NCBI GenBank assembly: GCA_964443805.1
Contig: CAYUEQ010000005.1
Coordinates: 1 to 30,074 of the forward strand
Direction of reading: 5' to 3'
Length of the DNA: 30,074 nucleotides
Origin: CAYUEQ01 sp964443805
GTDB lineage: Bacteria > Bacillota_I > Bacilli_A > RF39 > UBA660
In this document: one piece after another, positions 1 to 6,854 of the stretch
Position numbering within the stretch: position 1 is the stretch's first letter
How the letters are laid out: each line of letters starts with the position of its first letter
Made by a program: the position numbers and the translations under genes
The notes under the pieces: generated by a model
The model's database searches: none
Seen by the model: only the letters and a program-made list of their open reading frames with translations
What the model was told of the DNA's origin: nothing

Positions 1-40
1 GATAAGCGCATTTAAACCACCTAATTAAGTATATGAAGAA

Positions 41-69
41 GAAAAAAAACAATTTAATTAAAATTGTTA
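41..69 (-). terminator. Rho-independent terminator of the nrdD-nrdG operon
   Basis: On the minus strand an 8-bp stem (AACAATTT/AAATTGTT, 5-nt loop) is followed by a run of T. The upstream arm overlaps the nrdG stop codon. This is a standard intrinsic terminator shape. Bases 1-40 beyond it hold nothing recognisable. Confidence 0.7.
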
Positions 70-621
70 TATATATATTCTTTGTTTTTTTTCTTCTGTT
101 TTTTCTTCTTTAGTAAATTTTTCTAATAAAATCGCTTTGTTTTTCTTTAAACTTTTTTCAACATCAATTATTCGTTGATTTGAAGAACCTCTAAATACTG
201 AGTTATAGCTTTTAAATTCTAACATAAATTTTCCATCAACTAATACATCAAGATTTTCTAAAAATCTAAGAACGTCTTGATTAGTTTTAGACATTTTTAA
301 TAATTCATCAATCGTAAATCCACTATAACTCCAGACATTTAAACCTCTTTTCTTAGCTGTTTTGGCAAGTTCTGCACAAGCTTTAGGTTGAAAAAACGGT
401 TCTCCTCCAGAAAATGTTATTCCATCAACTAATTCTAACTCGTTTATTTCTTTCTTTAATTCATTTAAATCGACTTCAAATCCACCATTAAAATCATGAG
501 TTTGAGGATTATGGCATCCTAAGCAATTATGGGGACACCCTTGAGTCCAGATAATTGCTCTAATACCTTCTCCATCGACAATGCTATCTATTTGAATATT
601 ACTTGCTAAACGTATTTTCAT
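67..621 (-). CDS. nrdG: Anaerobic ribonucleoside-triphosphate reductase activating protein (radical SAM)
   Basis: NrdG is the radical-SAM activase that puts the glycyl radical on class III ribonucleotide reductase, using a [4Fe-4S] cluster and S-adenosylmethionine. The cluster motif CPHNCLGC (C29, C33, C36; CxxxCxxC) is visible, followed by the SAM-binding ITFSGGEP segment near residue 70. Length (184 aa) is slightly above the family's usual 155-175 because of a Lys/Glu-rich tail. The ATG overlaps the stop of the preceding 54-aa glycyl-radical ORF by one base (TAATG), so translation is probably coupled. Its position directly after the two NrdD pieces supports the assignment. In this genome its substrate glycine would lie on the separate small protein, not on the NrdD body. 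Family assignment is secure. Confidence 0.95.
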   Translation of the reverse strand: MKIRLASNIQIDSIVDGEGIRAIIWTQGCPHNCLGCHNPQTHDFNGGFEVDLNELKKEINELELVDGITFSGGEPFFQPKACAELAKTAKKRGLNVWSYSGFTIDELLKMSKTNQDVLRFLENLDVLVDGKFMLEFKSYNSVFRGSSNQRIIDVEKSLKKNKAILLEKFTKEEKTEEKKQRIYI

Positions 622-785
622 TAGCTATGTTTTACACGATCTTTTACTTCAGAACGTTTACTATTATTGAATCTATCAACTGTTCCTACTAAATAACCAG
701 TAATTCTACGAATTCGATCAAACCCAACTTCATCACCGATTAATTTAACTTTCTCATTGTTGATTTTTTTTGTTACTACTTTCAT
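621..785 (-). CDS. Stand-alone glycyl-radical domain of class III ribonucleotide reductase (NrdD C-terminal piece)
   Basis: This 54-aa ORF contains RRITGYL (residues 26-32) and ends DRVKHS. These match the extreme C-terminus of normal NrdD proteins; from memory E. coli NrdD has RRVCGYL followed by RVKH at its end. Gly30 corresponds to the radical glycine. The ORF begins with ATG 5 nt after a strong AAGGAGGAG Shine-Dalgarno, which itself abuts the NrdD stop codon. It is in the same frame as NrdD, separated by TAA plus four sense codons. Its stop overlaps the nrdG start. The simplest reading is that NrdD is split and the radical domain is supplied in trans, comparable to the free glycyl-radical protein GrcA/YfiD of pyruvate formate-lyase. 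Stop-codon readthrough or a sequence error at the TAA cannot be ruled out from sequence alone. Confidence 0.85.
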   Translation of the reverse strand: MKVVTKKINNEKVKLIGDEVGFDRIRRITGYLVGTVDRFNNSKRSEVKDRVKHS

Positions 786-797
786 CTTTTCTCCTCC

Positions 798-3104
798 TTA
801 TTTTCTTATATTCTCTAAACTATTTATTACTTCTATTGGAACTCCTTCATTTTCTTTCCTTCCACATCTTGGACAAACATCTTTAATTATTCCAACATAT
901 CCACATACCGGATCCATATCAACTGGATGGTTTATAGCTGCATAACCCATATCTGCTTCATACATTTGTCTAATGATTGTTTCAAATGCTTCAAGGTTTT
1001 CTAATGGATCTCCATCAAGTTCTATATATGAAATATGTCCTGCATTAGTTAATGCATGATATGGAGCTTCTTTTTTTATTTTATTAGCAATTGATATTTT
1101 ATAATGAACTGGAATATGGAATGAATTAGTATAATAATCTCGATCTGTAACTCCTTTTATTTTTCCATAAATCGCTTTATCAATTGCAGTAAATCTTCCA
1201 CTTAATCCTTCAGCAGGAGTTGCTAAACAAGTAAAATTTAAATTGTGTTGTTTAGAAAAATCATCACACTTATTTCTAATAAACTCTATAATTTCTAAAC
1301 CTAGTTTTTGAGCTTTTTCAGATTGCCCGTGATGTTCATTAATTAGTGCTTTTAAACACTCTGCAAGTCCGATAAAACCAATACTTAAGGTTCCATGTTT
1401 AAGTACTTTTCTAATTCGATCTCCACTACCTAATTTTTCTGAATCTATCCAAACTCCTTGACCTAATAAGAATGGGAAATTGTTTCTTTTTTTAGATATC
1501 TGTATATCGAATCTATCTAATAATTGATTTTTCACTAATTCCATCGTTTTAGCAAGCTCTTCATAAAATGCACTCATATCTGCTTTATCATTATTAATTA
1601 ATCCATGCTTGATTCCTAATCTTGGTAGATTGATTGAAGTAAAAGATAAATTACCTCTTCCAGGAGTTATTGCTTTATCTTCGTCAATTACATTCCCCAT
1701 AACTCTTGTTCGACATCCCATATATGCCACTTCTGTATTATAATCACCTTTATAAGCAGCTTTATTAAATGATGAATCCATAAACGAGAAGTTTGGAAAT
1801 AGTCTTTTAGCTGAAACCTGACATGCTAATTTGAATAAATCATAACTAGGATCTTCAGGATTATAATTTACTCCTTTTTTTACTTTAAAAATTGATATTG
1901 GAAATATCGGAGTTTCACCTTTCCCTAAACCAGCATCCACCGATTTTAAATAATTTTCAGTTACCATTCGACCTTCTAATGAAGTATCTGTCCCAAAATT
2001 GATTGATGAAAATGGAACTTGAGCGCCCGCTCTACTATGCATTGTATTTAGATTATGAATAAAAGCTTCCATCGCTTGGTATGTAATCCGATTAGTTTTT
2101 TGTAATGCTTTTTCATAAGCCATTTTAAACAACTTTTTAACATTTGCAGATTCTTTATAATATTTTTCAAACATTTCTAAGTCAACACTAATTGTAACTA
2201 ATTTATCTATTTCTCTCATCATTAAATCAACATTTATATACTCTCCATATTCAGAATAGTCTAGTAAATCTATTAGAGTTTGTTTAAATTGTTTCTTAAA
2301 TGTTGCAACTACTCCTGGTGCCATATAGAAATCAAAAGCTGGAATGCTTTGTCCTCCATGTTGGTCATTTTGATTAGATTGAATTGCTATTGCTGCTAAA
2401 GCAGAATAAGACATTATATCTTTTGGTGATCTTAAGTAACCATGTCCTGTTGAAAAACCATTTTTAAATAATTTATTAAGATCTATTTGATTACAAGTTG
2501 TTGTTCCCATTGCTAAGAAATCCATATCATGGATGTGAATCATTCCATCATCATGAGCATCAGTATATTTTTTCTTAATTAAATAAGATTTAGCAAACTC
2601 TTTAGATACATTTGAACCAAAGTGTAACATAGTTCCCATTGCAGTATCGCCATCAACATTAGCATTTTCTCTTTTAGTATCAACATCAGATGCTGACTTT
2701 AAACCAAGTTCTTCTAATGTTTTTAAAAATTTATGACGTTTTTTATCATCAAAGAACATTTCTCTTGATTCTCGACGACGTTCACGATATTCAGAAAAAG
2801 ATTTATTTACATCATCATACCCTTTTTTAGCTAATTCTACTTCAATTAAGTCTTGAATCTCTTCTATTTTAATTCTCGGTTTATCTTTATATTCTTTTTC
2901 AATTTGTTTTATTACGCCCTGATATATTTTTTGAATATCTTTTGCCGTATATTTATTTGTTACTTCTCCTTCTTCATCTTCAATTACAACACTATCAAAA
3001 CCTTTTTTTATAGCAATAGCTATTTTTTCCCCATTAAAATCAACTTTTTTTCCGTTTCGCTTTACTACTTGCAAAGTCAACAAAAAATCATCAATATTAT
3101 TCAT
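798..3104 (-). CDS. nrdD: Anaerobic ribonucleoside-triphosphate reductase, body lacking the glycyl-radical segment
   Basis: This is the class III RNR catalytic subunit, which reduces NTPs to dNTPs under anaerobic conditions. It has an N-terminal ATP-cone (residues about 10-105, VVKRNGKKVDF onward). The 10-stranded barrel carries conserved TTTCNQ (C204) and YMGCRTRV (C464, the likely thiyl-radical cysteine). Near the C-terminus there is a zinc-type cluster, VCGYVG then CPRCGR (C734, C744, C747). The protein then stops at residue 768. The RR[IV]xGYL...RVKH glycyl-radical segment that normally follows the zinc cluster is absent and is encoded by the next ORF. The start is ATG with a modest GGTGAG about 7 nt upstream. 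The ORF is otherwise intact. The split is discussed in the findings. Confidence 0.95.
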   Translation of the reverse strand: MNNIDDFLLTLQVVKRNGKKVDFNGEKIAIAIKKGFDSVVIEDEEGEVTNKYTAKDIQKIYQGVIKQIEKEYKDKPRIKIEEIQDLIEVELAKKGYDDVNKSFSEYRERRRESREMFFDDKKRHKFLKTLEELGLKSASDVDTKRENANVDGDTAMGTMLHFGSNVSKEFAKSYLIKKKYTDAHDDGMIHIHDMDFLAMGTTTCNQIDLNKLFKNGFSTGHGYLRSPKDIMSYSALAAIAIQSNQNDQHGGQSIPAFDFYMAPGVVATFKKQFKQTLIDLLDYSEYGEYINVDLMMREIDKLVTISVDLEMFEKYYKESANVKKLFKMAYEKALQKTNRITYQAMEAFIHNLNTMHSRAGAQVPFSSINFGTDTSLEGRMVTENYLKSVDAGLGKGETPIFPISIFKVKKGVNYNPEDPSYDLFKLACQVSAKRLFPNFSFMDSSFNKAAYKGDYNTEVAYMGCRTRVMGNVIDEDKAITPGRGNLSFTSINLPRLGIKHGLINNDKADMSAFYEELAKTMELVKNQLLDRFDIQISKKRNNFPFLLGQGVWIDSEKLGSGDRIRKVLKHGTLSIGFIGLAECLKALINEHHGQSEKAQKLGLEIIEFIRNKCDDFSKQHNLNFTCLATPAEGLSGRFTAIDKAIYGKIKGVTDRDYYTNSFHIPVHYKISIANKIKKEAPYHALTNAGHISYIELDGDPLENLEAFETIIRQMYEADMGYAAINHPVDMDPVCGYVGIIKDVCPRCGRKENEGVPIEVINSLENIRK

Positions 3105-3122
3105 ATTATTCTCACCATTTAC

Positions 3123-3151
3123 CTCTCATTGTAAAACCATTCTCTCATTGT
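3123..3151 (-). repeat. 10-bp direct repeat in the nrdD leader
   Basis: ACAATGAGAG (minus-strand reading) occurs twice, at 3123-3132 and 3142-3151, 19 bp apart. Both copies lie within 50 bp of the nrdD start. The repeats could be a tandem operator. The 19-bp spacing does not match the roughly three-turn spacing of NrdR boxes, so no regulator is named. Confidence 0.4.
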
Positions 3152-3360
3152 TTTTTTTAAAAGGCAATAGCAAAACGACAACTTTTTACTTTATTTTTAT
3201 CCTCTTGGCTAGAATACGCTAAAAAGTTAAAAAAACGTTTTCACTTAGTTGACGTTTTATTGATTTTTACTTTATATTGTTTTTTTGTTTTTTTGTTTTT
3301 TACACTTTTTGGCTAAACTATCAATAAATACTTGAAATTCGTTTTTTCTTTTTTTACTAA

Positions 3361-3389
3361 AAAACTACTTTAACGAAAAGTGGAGTTTT
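3361..3389 (-). terminator. Probable terminator of sigG
   Basis: On the minus strand AAAAC and ACTTT arms pair with AAAGT and GTTTT around a small internal mismatch. The stem is followed by a T-run, about 15-40 nt after the sigG stop. The stem is imperfect, so confidence is moderate. Confidence 0.5.
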
Positions 3390-3401
3390 ACAAATACTTA
3401 A

Positions 3402-4178
3402 TTATTTCAGAATATTCTTAACGCTTTTTATTGCATTTTTTTCAATTCTAGACACTTGAGCCTGAGAAATACTGAGGTCTTGTGCAATCTCCATTTGAGT
3501 ACGACCGATGATAAATCTTTCAACCAAAATTTTTCTTTCTCTATCTTTGATTTTAGTTAAAGCTTTTCGTAATGATATTAACGAATCTTTATCAGTTGAT
3601 GATTCTTTTTTGTCAGCTATTTGATCCAATAATAATATTGGATCACCACCATCATTATATATTGGTTCGAAAATTGATACTGGTTGTTTTAATGAATCAA
3701 GAGAATGAGCGATTTCATATTCCTCAATATCTAATTGATTAGATATTTGAGAATTTGATGGTTCAATTCCATGAGCGTTAATATATTCTTCTTTGTATCT
3801 TAATATTTTATATGCAGTATCTTTTATACTTCTACTCACTCTTAACGGAGAGTTATCTCTGATATATCTTTTTATTTCTCCAAGGATTAGTGGAACTGCA
3901 TATGTACTAAATCGAACCTCATGTTTTAAATCGAAATTATCAACAGCCTTAATTAAACCTACACATCCAATTTGAAATAAGTCATCCATATTAAAATTTC
4001 TATTACTAAATTTTCTTAAAATACTTAACACTAATTTTAAATTCCCATTTATTAGTTCTTCTTTCGCAGTTAAGTCTCCAGCTTGATATTTTTTAAAGAG
4101 TTCTACCATATAATCATTTTTCAGCACTTTTATCTCATTAGTATTAACACCTGTTATTTCAACTTTATACTTTGACAT
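3402..4178 (-). CDS. sigG: RNA polymerase sporulation sigma factor SigG
   Basis: Sigma-G directs late forespore transcription. The N-terminus (MSKYKVEITGV) and the segment FEPIYNDGGDPI closely match Bacillus SigG as I know it. Region 2 is visible around DDLFQIGCVGL and RFSTYAVPLILGEI. Region 3 follows, and region 4 carries the helix-turn-helix TQMEIAQDLSISQAQVSRIE. Length is 258 aa against about 260 in B. subtilis. An upstream in-frame ATG (4190) is not the start: it contains the GGAGG Shine-Dalgarno that serves the ATG at 4178. Unlike in Bacillus, it is not adjacent to sigE or spoIIGA. A sigma-G-like promoter lies just upstream, suggesting autoregulation. Its presence implies endospore formation in this lineage. 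Confidence 0.95.
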   Translation of the reverse strand: MSKYKVEITGVNTNEIKVLKNDYMVELFKKYQAGDLTAKEELINGNLKLVLSILRKFSNRNFNMDDLFQIGCVGLIKAVDNFDLKHEVRFSTYAVPLILGEIKRYIRDNSPLRVSRSIKDTAYKILRYKEEYINAHGIEPSNSQISNQLDIEEYEIAHSLDSLKQPVSIFEPIYNDGGDPILLLDQIADKKESSTDKDSLISLRKALTKIKDRERKILVERFIIGRTQMEIAQDLSISQAQVSRIEKNAIKSVKNILK

Positions 4179-4193
4179 ATATTCCTCCATCTT

Positions 4194-4224
4194 TATAATG
4201 GAACTAAAATGATTATTTTATTCA
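4194..4224 (-). promoter_or_regulatory. Sigma-G-like promoter of sigG
   Basis: On the minus strand TGAATA is followed after 18 bp by CATTATA. This resembles the sigma-G consensus TGAATA-N17/18-CATACTA (known from Bacillus). The predicted start of transcription would fall just before the GGAGG Shine-Dalgarno. The motif is AT-rich, so a chance match is possible. Confidence 0.45.
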
Positions 4225-4240
4225 ATTTGAAATTAACTCA

Positions 4241-4265
4241 AATAAAAAACAGTTTAAGACTGTTT
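4241..4265 (-). terminator. Terminator of rpoZ
   Basis: On the minus strand AAACAGT/ACTGTTT forms a stem with a 5-nt loop, followed by TTTTATT. It lies 10 nt beyond the rpoZ stop and separates rpoZ from sigG. Confidence 0.75.
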
Positions 4266-4275
4266 ATATTAATTT

Positions 4276-4476
4276 TTAGAAAATAGAAACTTTAACTAAG
4301 TCTTTTTCTATTTCTTCTAAAGCTCTTCCTAATTCTTTTTTGTTATTATATTCACTATCATTAAGTTGAAAATGATTGTTCTCTAACATTTGTTTACTTC
4401 TTTTAGAAGTAATATGAACTAATCTATACTTAGAATCAACTCTGTTTAATAATCTGTCTATCGATGGATAGATCAT
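4276..4476 (-). CDS. rpoZ: DNA-directed RNA polymerase omega subunit
   Basis: Omega helps RpoC fold and stabilises the RNA polymerase core. The sequence begins MIYPSIDRLLNRVDSKYRLV, the typical start of Bacillota omega subunits, followed by the SKRSKQM segment. Length is 66 aa against about 67 in B. subtilis. The ATG at 4476 is preferred over an upstream GTG (4485) because it matches the family start and has AAGGA about 10 nt upstream, whereas the GTG would sit almost on the Shine-Dalgarno. In many Bacilli rpoZ follows gmk; here it is monocistronic, with its own promoter and terminator. Confidence 0.9.
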   Translation of the reverse strand: MIYPSIDRLLNRVDSKYRLVHITSKRSKQMLENNHFQLNDSEYNNKKELGRALEEIEKDLVKVSIF

Positions 4477-4491
4477 ATTTCTCACATCCTT

Positions 4492-4519
4492 ATATTATTA
4501 TAGTACTAGATATTTTCAA
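4492..4519 (-). promoter_or_regulatory. Probable sigma-A promoter of rpoZ
   Basis: On the minus strand TTGAAA and TAATAT are separated by 16 bp, ending about 16 bp before the rpoZ start codon. Confidence 0.5.
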
Positions 4520-4550
4520 GATAATACATAATATTTTGACTTTTATACAA

Positions 4551-6404
4551 TTACTTGACTATTTGTCTTAGTTTATTTAATATTTCCACCATTGCCCAAG
4601 TATCTTGTTGGCAATAATCAATAAGAGATTGTCGTTTTAATATTAGCTCTTCCTTACTTCTTAATGGATAACTTGCATATTCTACTATCGCATCATTCCC
4701 ATTTTTAACTTCTAAATCTTGATAACTTAAATCAGAAAAAACAGGCAATGTTTTCTTAATGGAATAAGAACCACTAAAATCAGGATGATAGTAATTTAGT
4801 TTCTTAGCATCTTCAAGTTCTAAACCCCAATTAAGATAATTATCCTTACTACCACGCAGTAGCCAGATAAGATCAAAACCACGATTATATATTTTCATTA
4901 AATCTTCTTTATATTCTGGAAACATATCAGCTAACTCTTTAATTCTTCCTTTTTCAAAAGAAACATTTTGAGCAAAAAGAGTTCCGCTGTCATTAGGATT
5001 AATGTATTTAATCAAATCTTTAATCATTTCTTCTCTTTCATCATTAAATGTTTTGGCTAAGAATACATAATTGTCTTTTTCTTTATCACAGTTGCCTGGT
5101 TCTTTTTCTATATGTAAACTAAATTCAAAGGGCGACTGAATATACGGCCATTCCCCTTTAAACCTCGGCAATGGACAAGGAAAGGTTTCAAAATCTAAGT
5201 GATAGATAGGATATTTAAGTTGTTTTATCCCTAATTTTATTTTATCGATATTTATATACGGTTTATTAAACATCAAAGCTTCTCTTTGAATTTGATGATT
5301 TGGATTAGTTATCCATTCCTGTGGTATATCTAACATTTTTAAATAATTTTCATTAATTAAGTCTAAACCTTTTAAACGATCACCATGTTCATTAATTACA
5401 AAACCATGTTGATTATAGATATAATTTAGCGATGAATTAAAATCAGGTATTTTAGAACTACATATTTTTTTAAAATATTTACATTCCGATCTTTTTCCTT
5501 TTTCACAATAAGATTTAAGCGGTTGTTCTTTTATCGAAGAATTTATAATATTTTTTTCAATGTTAACTCTATCTTGTTTAACCAATTCTTGCATTTGTTT
5601 AGTTATATCATTTAAATCTATAAAAGTAATAATTTCATGACCTTCTTTTGACTGATTATAAACGGCTTCATTTCCATCATAGGTTCCATCAAATATATAC
5701 TCATGATTTAAAACCGCTAAATAATAATTAACTTTATTTATATTAGGATTATTACTTTGTCTTAGCTCACCCTCAATAATAAATCTTTGAACTGCTAAAT
5801 CATAAATATATCCTCCTATATCAGAATACCTATTCTTTAATTTGTTTATTTTATCTGAATAACTTTTTTCATCATCAACACATAAATTTAATTTATAAAT
5901 ATTATCTTTTTTTGTGAATATCGGGAACTTTTCTCCTCCCCTTTTTCCATACGTTAATTCAGCATATTTTTTACTTGTTGTAGCTTTAACCTCAATTATA
6001 TTGATTCCTTGCTCATTTTCGTTATAAATATCTACATAGCAAAGATATCTTATACCATTTAAAGAAAAATCAAAACATTCTTGATTTTTAGTATACTCTG
6101 CATAGATAGTTTTACCTTTAAAATACTTTTCTGTTAAAATACCTGCTAATTGTTCTACTCTTTTATAGTATGGAAGTAGCACTTCTAATTGTTCATCTAC
6201 AACATTAATTAAATCTTGCTCTTCACCACTATTATCACTTTCATACATGCTTCCTACAATTTCTTTTATATATTCATCTTTTTCTAAAAGTAAATATTCT
6301 TCATAACTTATATCAGCATCTAACTTCTCTTTATGAACCTCATCTAATGCAACATATCTTGGACATCTTGAATAATTTATAAAATTAGTTTTTGTTACAG
6401 CCAT
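4551..6404 (-). CDS. DUF2779-family protein: Cas4-like PD-(D/E)XK nuclease domain fused to a DnaQ/RNase H-like exonuclease domain
   Basis: A large (617 aa) protein with the layout of DUF2779 proteins. The N-terminal half looks like a Cas4/RecB-type nuclease: C14 in YSRCPRY, then D125 and the E138-x-K140 pair (IIEVKAT). A cysteine group follows at C300, C308 and C315, which with C14 could ligate an iron-sulfur cluster. The C-terminal half has DEDD-exonuclease features: HLDFET (D404, E406), AQNVSFEKGR near 478, and YCQQDTW (Y597, D601). Both folds act on nucleic acids, but the cellular role of the family is not established. It starts 4 nt after the prepilin-like gene, so the two are probably co-transcribed. 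No CRISPR array or other cas gene is nearby. No clear terminator follows. Confidence 0.8.
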   Translation of the reverse strand: MAVTKTNFINYSRCPRYVALDEVHKEKLDADISYEEYLLLEKDEYIKEIVGSMYESDNSGEEQDLINVVDEQLEVLLPYYKRVEQLAGILTEKYFKGKTIYAEYTKNQECFDFSLNGIRYLCYVDIYNENEQGINIIEVKATTSKKYAELTYGKRGGEKFPIFTKKDNIYKLNLCVDDEKSYSDKINKLKNRYSDIGGYIYDLAVQRFIIEGELRQSNNPNINKVNYYLAVLNHEYIFDGTYDGNEAVYNQSKEGHEIITFIDLNDITKQMQELVKQDRVNIEKNIINSSIKEQPLKSYCEKGKRSECKYFKKICSSKIPDFNSSLNYIYNQHGFVINEHGDRLKGLDLINENYLKMLDIPQEWITNPNHQIQREALMFNKPYINIDKIKLGIKQLKYPIYHLDFETFPCPLPRFKGEWPYIQSPFEFSLHIEKEPGNCDKEKDNYVFLAKTFNDEREEMIKDLIKYINPNDSGTLFAQNVSFEKGRIKELADMFPEYKEDLMKIYNRGFDLIWLLRGSKDNYLNWGLELEDAKKLNYYHPDFSGSYSIKKTLPVFSDLSYQDLEVKNGNDAIVEYASYPLRSKEELILKRQSLIDYCQQDTWAMVEILNKLRQIVK

Positions 6405-6408
6405 TAAT

Positions 6409-6783
6409 TTACTCCACTATCTTTGTTTCTATTTCATCTTTTTCTTCATCATATATAATTTTAATATTTATATCATTCATAACCCTATTATTATCTCTAG
6501 GATCCAAATAGTCTCCAGAATCATTACTAGCATTTAAATACCCTTTAACTACTAAATCATCTATTGATATAGTTCGAGAGTTTTTATGTTCTTTTATCTC
6601 TTCTATGTGGTCCATTCCATAATTCTTAGCTATCGATAAAATTAATTTTTGCTCACTCTTATATAAATTATCTGGATTATCTGAAAATGCATGAGATATT
6701 TTAGTTGTTGCCAACAGCGAAAACATTCCTACAATTACTATTATTGCTATTATTTCTAAAGCAGAATATCCTTTATTATTCAT
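6409..6783 (-). CDS. Prepilin-like protein with type IV pilin N-terminal methylation site
   Basis: The N-terminus is KGYSALEIIAIIVIVGMF: a short positively charged leader, Gly5 at the prepilin-peptidase cleavage site, Glu10 at the conserved +5 position, then a single hydrophobic helix to about residue 29. This is the class III signal of type IV pilins and pseudopilins (ComGC/GspG type). The rest (to 124 aa) is polar and matches no pilin family I recognise. The ATG at 6783 is chosen over GTG 6792 because GGTGG lies 5 nt upstream. No other pilus gene is seen in the window. The stop is 4 nt before the DUF2779 gene, forming a two-gene unit. Processing would need a PilD/ComC peptidase elsewhere in the genome. 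Confidence 0.75.
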   Translation of the reverse strand: MNNKGYSALEIIAIIVIVGMFSLLATTKISHAFSDNPDNLYKSEQKLILSIAKNYGMDHIEEIKEHKNSRTISIDDLVVKGYLNASNDSGDYLDPRDNNRVMNDINIKIIYDEEKDEIETKIVE

Positions 6784-6800
6784 TTTTACCACCTATCTTC

Positions 6801-6829
6801 ATTTTATCAAATCATTGACTTTAAGACAA
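6801..6829 (-). promoter_or_regulatory. Probable sigma-A promoter of the prepilin-DUF2779 unit
   Basis: On the minus strand TTGTCT-17 bp-TAAAAT lies 18 bp before the prepilin start and directly after the preceding terminator. Confidence 0.5.
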
Positions 6830-6854
6830 ACAAAAATCTCATTTCGAGATTTTA
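6828..6854 (-). terminator. Terminator after the coiled-coil gene
   Basis: On the minus strand AAAATCTC/GAGATTTT pairs around a 5-nt loop and is followed by TTG and a T-rich stretch. It overlaps the stop codon of the 6839-7723 gene. Confidence 0.7.

Larger units (their letters stand above)
3105..3401. other. Intergenic region upstream of nrdD: A-rich on the minus strand, no gene
   Basis: About 300 bases separate sigG from nrdD. The nrdD-proximal part holds a 10-bp direct repeat. The middle has an octameric rhythm of T-runs broken by single G (about 3285-3320). The sigG-proximal end holds the sigG terminator. A second weak hairpin with arms AAAACGT/ACGTTTT lies near 3232-3262 and could be a backup terminator. 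No convincing sigma-A promoter or NrdR box pair for nrdD could be picked out by eye, and no ORF with a Shine-Dalgarno was seen. Confidence 0.5.

Noticed and set aside
798..800. A simple frameshift as the cause of the NrdD split
   Set aside because: The body and the glycyl-radical ORF are in the same frame, so no insertion or deletion is needed; only the TAA separates them, and a Shine-Dalgarno follows it.
2999..3004. NrdD residues VCGYVG (733-738) taken as the glycyl-radical site, which would make the body complete
   Set aside because: This segment lies before CPRCG and belongs to the zinc-binding part; the RR..GYL and RVKH hallmarks are only in the small downstream ORF. (The segment is at about 893-910 on the minus strand; the coordinates given here only mark the nrdD gene.)
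3119..3148. Nine-codon ORF (MREWFYNER) in the nrdD leader as a regulatory leader peptide
   Set aside because: It has no Shine-Dalgarno and no attenuator-like alternating hairpins were seen.
4551..6404. Cas4-like domain as a sign of a CRISPR-Cas system
   Set aside because: No repeat-spacer array and no other cas gene is visible in the window; the domain is part of the DUF2779 layout.
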